A stretch of DNA of 48,046 bases, taken from NCBI GenBank assembly GCA_016874795.1, contig VGTG01000025.1, positions 1-48,046 on the forward strand, in the 5' to 3' direction. The notes beneath the pieces were generated by a model. It was given only the letters and a program-made list of their open reading frames with translations, was not told where the DNA came from and searched no databases. The translations under genes and the position numbers were made by a program. Shown in pieces: positions 46,472 to 48,046 of the stretch; the first letter of the stretch is position 1; each line of letters starts with the position of its first letter. The stretch comes from Deltaproteobacteria bacterium (GTDB taxonomy: Bacteria; Desulfobacterota; Binatia; UBA12015).

Positions 46472-48046
46472 TCACTCCCGCGGGCCAAAGGACTCGGTGT
46501 GGACGTGTTCGGGCGGCACGCCCCGGCCTTCGAGAGCGGTCTGGACGTCGGCCATGAAGCCCGTCGGCCCGCAGAGAAACCAATGCGTGTCCGCCGGTGC
46601 CCCCAGTCGTTCGAGCAACACGCCGTCGACGCGCCCCACGCTGTCGTACCCGCTGTCACCGGCGAAGGGTCGGCTGTAGGTGACGTGAACGCGGATGCCG
46701 GGCCGCCGCGACGCCGCCGTGCGTGCCTCGCTTGCCAGCGGGTGGTGGCGTCCGTCGCGTGCCCCATGGACGAACAGCACCGGCCGTTCGCCCTGTTCCT
46801 CCGCCAGCATGTGGAGCATGCTGAGGAGCGGCGTCACCCCGATTCCCGCACTCACGAGCGCGATCGGACACTTCGCACAGGAGATCAGGAATTCTCCCGC
46901 CGGCCGGCGCGCCGCGATGAACGCTCCCGGCTCGACCCGATCGTGCAAGTGGATGGAGGCGACGCCCTGCGGCTCCCGCTTCACGCTGATGCGGTAGTGT
47001 TTGTCACCCAGGGCGCCCGACAACGAATAGGTGCGCCGGACCGGCGCCGGGGCACCCGGGACGTCGAGCTCGATCGGCAGGTGCTGTCCCGCCTCGAAGC
47101 CGGGGAGCGGTCCACCGTCGCGCGCCTCGAAGACGAACGAGGTGACATCGTCGCTCTCAGGCCGCTTCGCGACCAGCCGAAGCGAACGTACCGCGTCGGC
47201 GTCGGCTTCCCAACGCAGCGGGAGCGCTCGGGGAAGCTCGACGACTTCCTCCATGTCGAAGACGACGAGGCGGCGCGCCCCGGGCACCCGCGCGACCACT
47301 TCCGGGTTCCACTCGATGCTTGCGCGGCCCGTCAGCTGAAGAAGGCTTCCGGCGACGAAGTCCACGAAGAGCAGCCCAGCCCGCGGGTCGAGCAGCAGGT
47401 TGCCGATGGTGTTGAAGTGATTGTTGCCGGCGTAGTCCGGGAACACGAGCCGCGTGTCGCTCTCGACGGATACGAAGCCCGGATCGCCGCCGCGATGCGA
47501 GGCGTCCATCCCGAACGTCGGGCTCGCGCCCTCGCCTCGGTAGCCGCTGGCCACGAAGAACGTGTCCGCCGAACTGATCCAAGCCTGTTGCCCGGGCGTC
47601 AGGCGCGAGCCGCGCGCCGGAGTTCCCGCAGGCTCTCCCGCCACCCGCCGCCAGGCGCGCTCGTGGATGTACTGGGGGCAGTTGCCGAAGGTTTGATCCA
47701 CCGCGCAGACGAGCGCGCCCGAGCCCGCGGCAGTGCGTGCAACGCGACCGTTCAGACGGTTGCGACGCCGTGTGGAGAACTCGATGCCGAGTATCCCGAG
47801 ATCCGCGCCCTCGACGAGGGCACCCTCCAACGCATCGCCGGTCACCGGCCGCGCGTCGATCGTCAGATGTCGGGGGTCGGGGGAAGTGACGAAGCCCGCG
47901 GGTCCGACGAGCAGCGTCGCCCAGGGGCGTCCGTACGCGTCCCGGGCGCCCACGACCAAGAAGGGGAGCGCGGCATGGAACGCACGATGCTGTTCGGGGA
48001 GATGGTCACGCACGACCTTTCGCGCCCAGCTCTCGATGTCGCGCAC
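46472..48046 (-). CDS. PNPOx-like / FAD-NAD(P) oxidoreductase fusion (5' end outside window)
   Basis: At least 524 residues; the frame is open to the window edge, so the start is not certain. Residues about 30-260 form a pyridoxamine-5'-phosphate-oxidase-like FMN domain (DAYGRPWATLLVGPAGFVTS, then FPDYAGNNHFNTIGNLLLDP). Residues about 300-520 are a ferredoxin-reductase module: RRTYSLSGALGDKHYRISVK (FAD, RxYS), ISCAKCPIALVSAGIGVTPL (GxGxTP, NAD(P)) and FLCGPTGFMADVQTAL. It ends at ESFGP, where relatives often continue into a plant-type [2Fe-2S] ferredoxin domain, which is absent. It may move electrons from NAD(P)H to a flavin-bound substrate. Confidence 0.9.
   Translation of the reverse strand: MRDIESWARKVVRDHLPEQHRAFHAALPFLVVGARDAYGRPWATLLVGPAGFVTSPDPRHLTIDARPVTGDALEGALVEGADLGILGIEFSTRRRNRLNGRVARTAAGSGALVCAVDQTFGNCPQYIHERAWRRVAGEPAGTPARGSRLTPGQQAWISSADTFFVASGYRGEGASPTFGMDASHRGGDPGFVSVESDTRLVFPDYAGNNHFNTIGNLLLDPRAGLLFVDFVAGSLLQLTGRASIEWNPEVVARVPGARRLVVFDMEEVVELPRALPLRWEADADAVRSLRLVAKRPESDDVTSFVFEARDGGPLPGFEAGQHLPIELDVPGAPAPVRRTYSLSGALGDKHYRISVKREPQGVASIHLHDRVEPGAFIAARRPAGEFLISCAKCPIALVSAGIGVTPLLSMLHMLAEEQGERPVLFVHGARDGRHHPLASEARTAASRRPGIRVHVTYSRPFAGDSGYDSVGRVDGVLLERLGAPADTHWFLCGPTGFMADVQTALEGRGVPPEHVHTESFGPRE

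Overview
The window is GC-rich DNA with a strong G/C third-position bias and densely packed genes on both strands. Its content is typical of an uncultured soil or groundwater heterotroph: class III CoA-transferases, a P450, an extradiol dioxygenase, an F420-type split-barrel reductase, a molybdopterin oxidoreductase and a PSCyt1/DUF1549/DUF1553 protein. I infer a deltaproteobacterial-grade lineage (Myxococcota, Binatota or a relative). No rRNA, ribosomal protein or other marker gene is present to fix the taxonomy, and I saw no tRNA, rRNA or CRISPR array.

Layout. Positions 1-6.1 kb hold a few intact genes (VOC protein, glycosyltransferase 2, MFS carrier) separated by pieces of broken genes. 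Positions 6.1-15.1 kb hold a large PSCyt1-DUF1553 protein, a membrane-anchored SDR, a GH94 phosphorylase (probably 1,2-beta-oligoglucan phosphorylase) and an ArsR-VOC operon with a clear palindromic operator. Positions 15.4-21.8 kb hold two overlapping CaiB/BaiF CoA-transferase subunits, a TetR regulator, a sulfatase-like lipoprotein and a Cys-rich exported protein. Positions 22.3-27.2 kb are one minus-strand operon (P450, SDR, GNAT, RlmL-type methyltransferase, HSL-type esterase). Positions 27.6-31.3 kb hold small exported proteins, an EEP lipoprotein, a HAD-PlsC fusion and a nucleotidyltransferase pair. Positions 31.4-38.2 kb hold TetR, an extradiol dioxygenase, two toxin-antitoxin operons and a molybdopterin oxidoreductase. 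Positions 38.2-48.0 kb hold an adenylate cyclase, catabolic oxidoreductases, an enoyl-CoA hydratase and a flavin/pyridine-nucleotide pair, again interleaved with gene remnants.

The most striking property is the number of gene remnants. At least twenty segments encode only the N-terminus, the C-terminus or an internally deleted version of a recognisable family, usually with abrupt joins to an intact neighbour. Two perfect copies of a 186-bp element with 24-bp terminal inverted repeats lie 38.5 kb apart. Each copy ends on the TAG stop codon of a minus-strand gene. A second repeat family (37-nt core; two 45-bp tandem units plus an inverted copy forming a long GAAA-capped hairpin) is at about 22.0 kb, and a diverged half copy at 2.2 kb supplies the likely start codon of a small gene. 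Together these suggest a locus shaped by repeated deletion, inversion and insertion. A chimeric metagenome assembly is the alternative that must be excluded.
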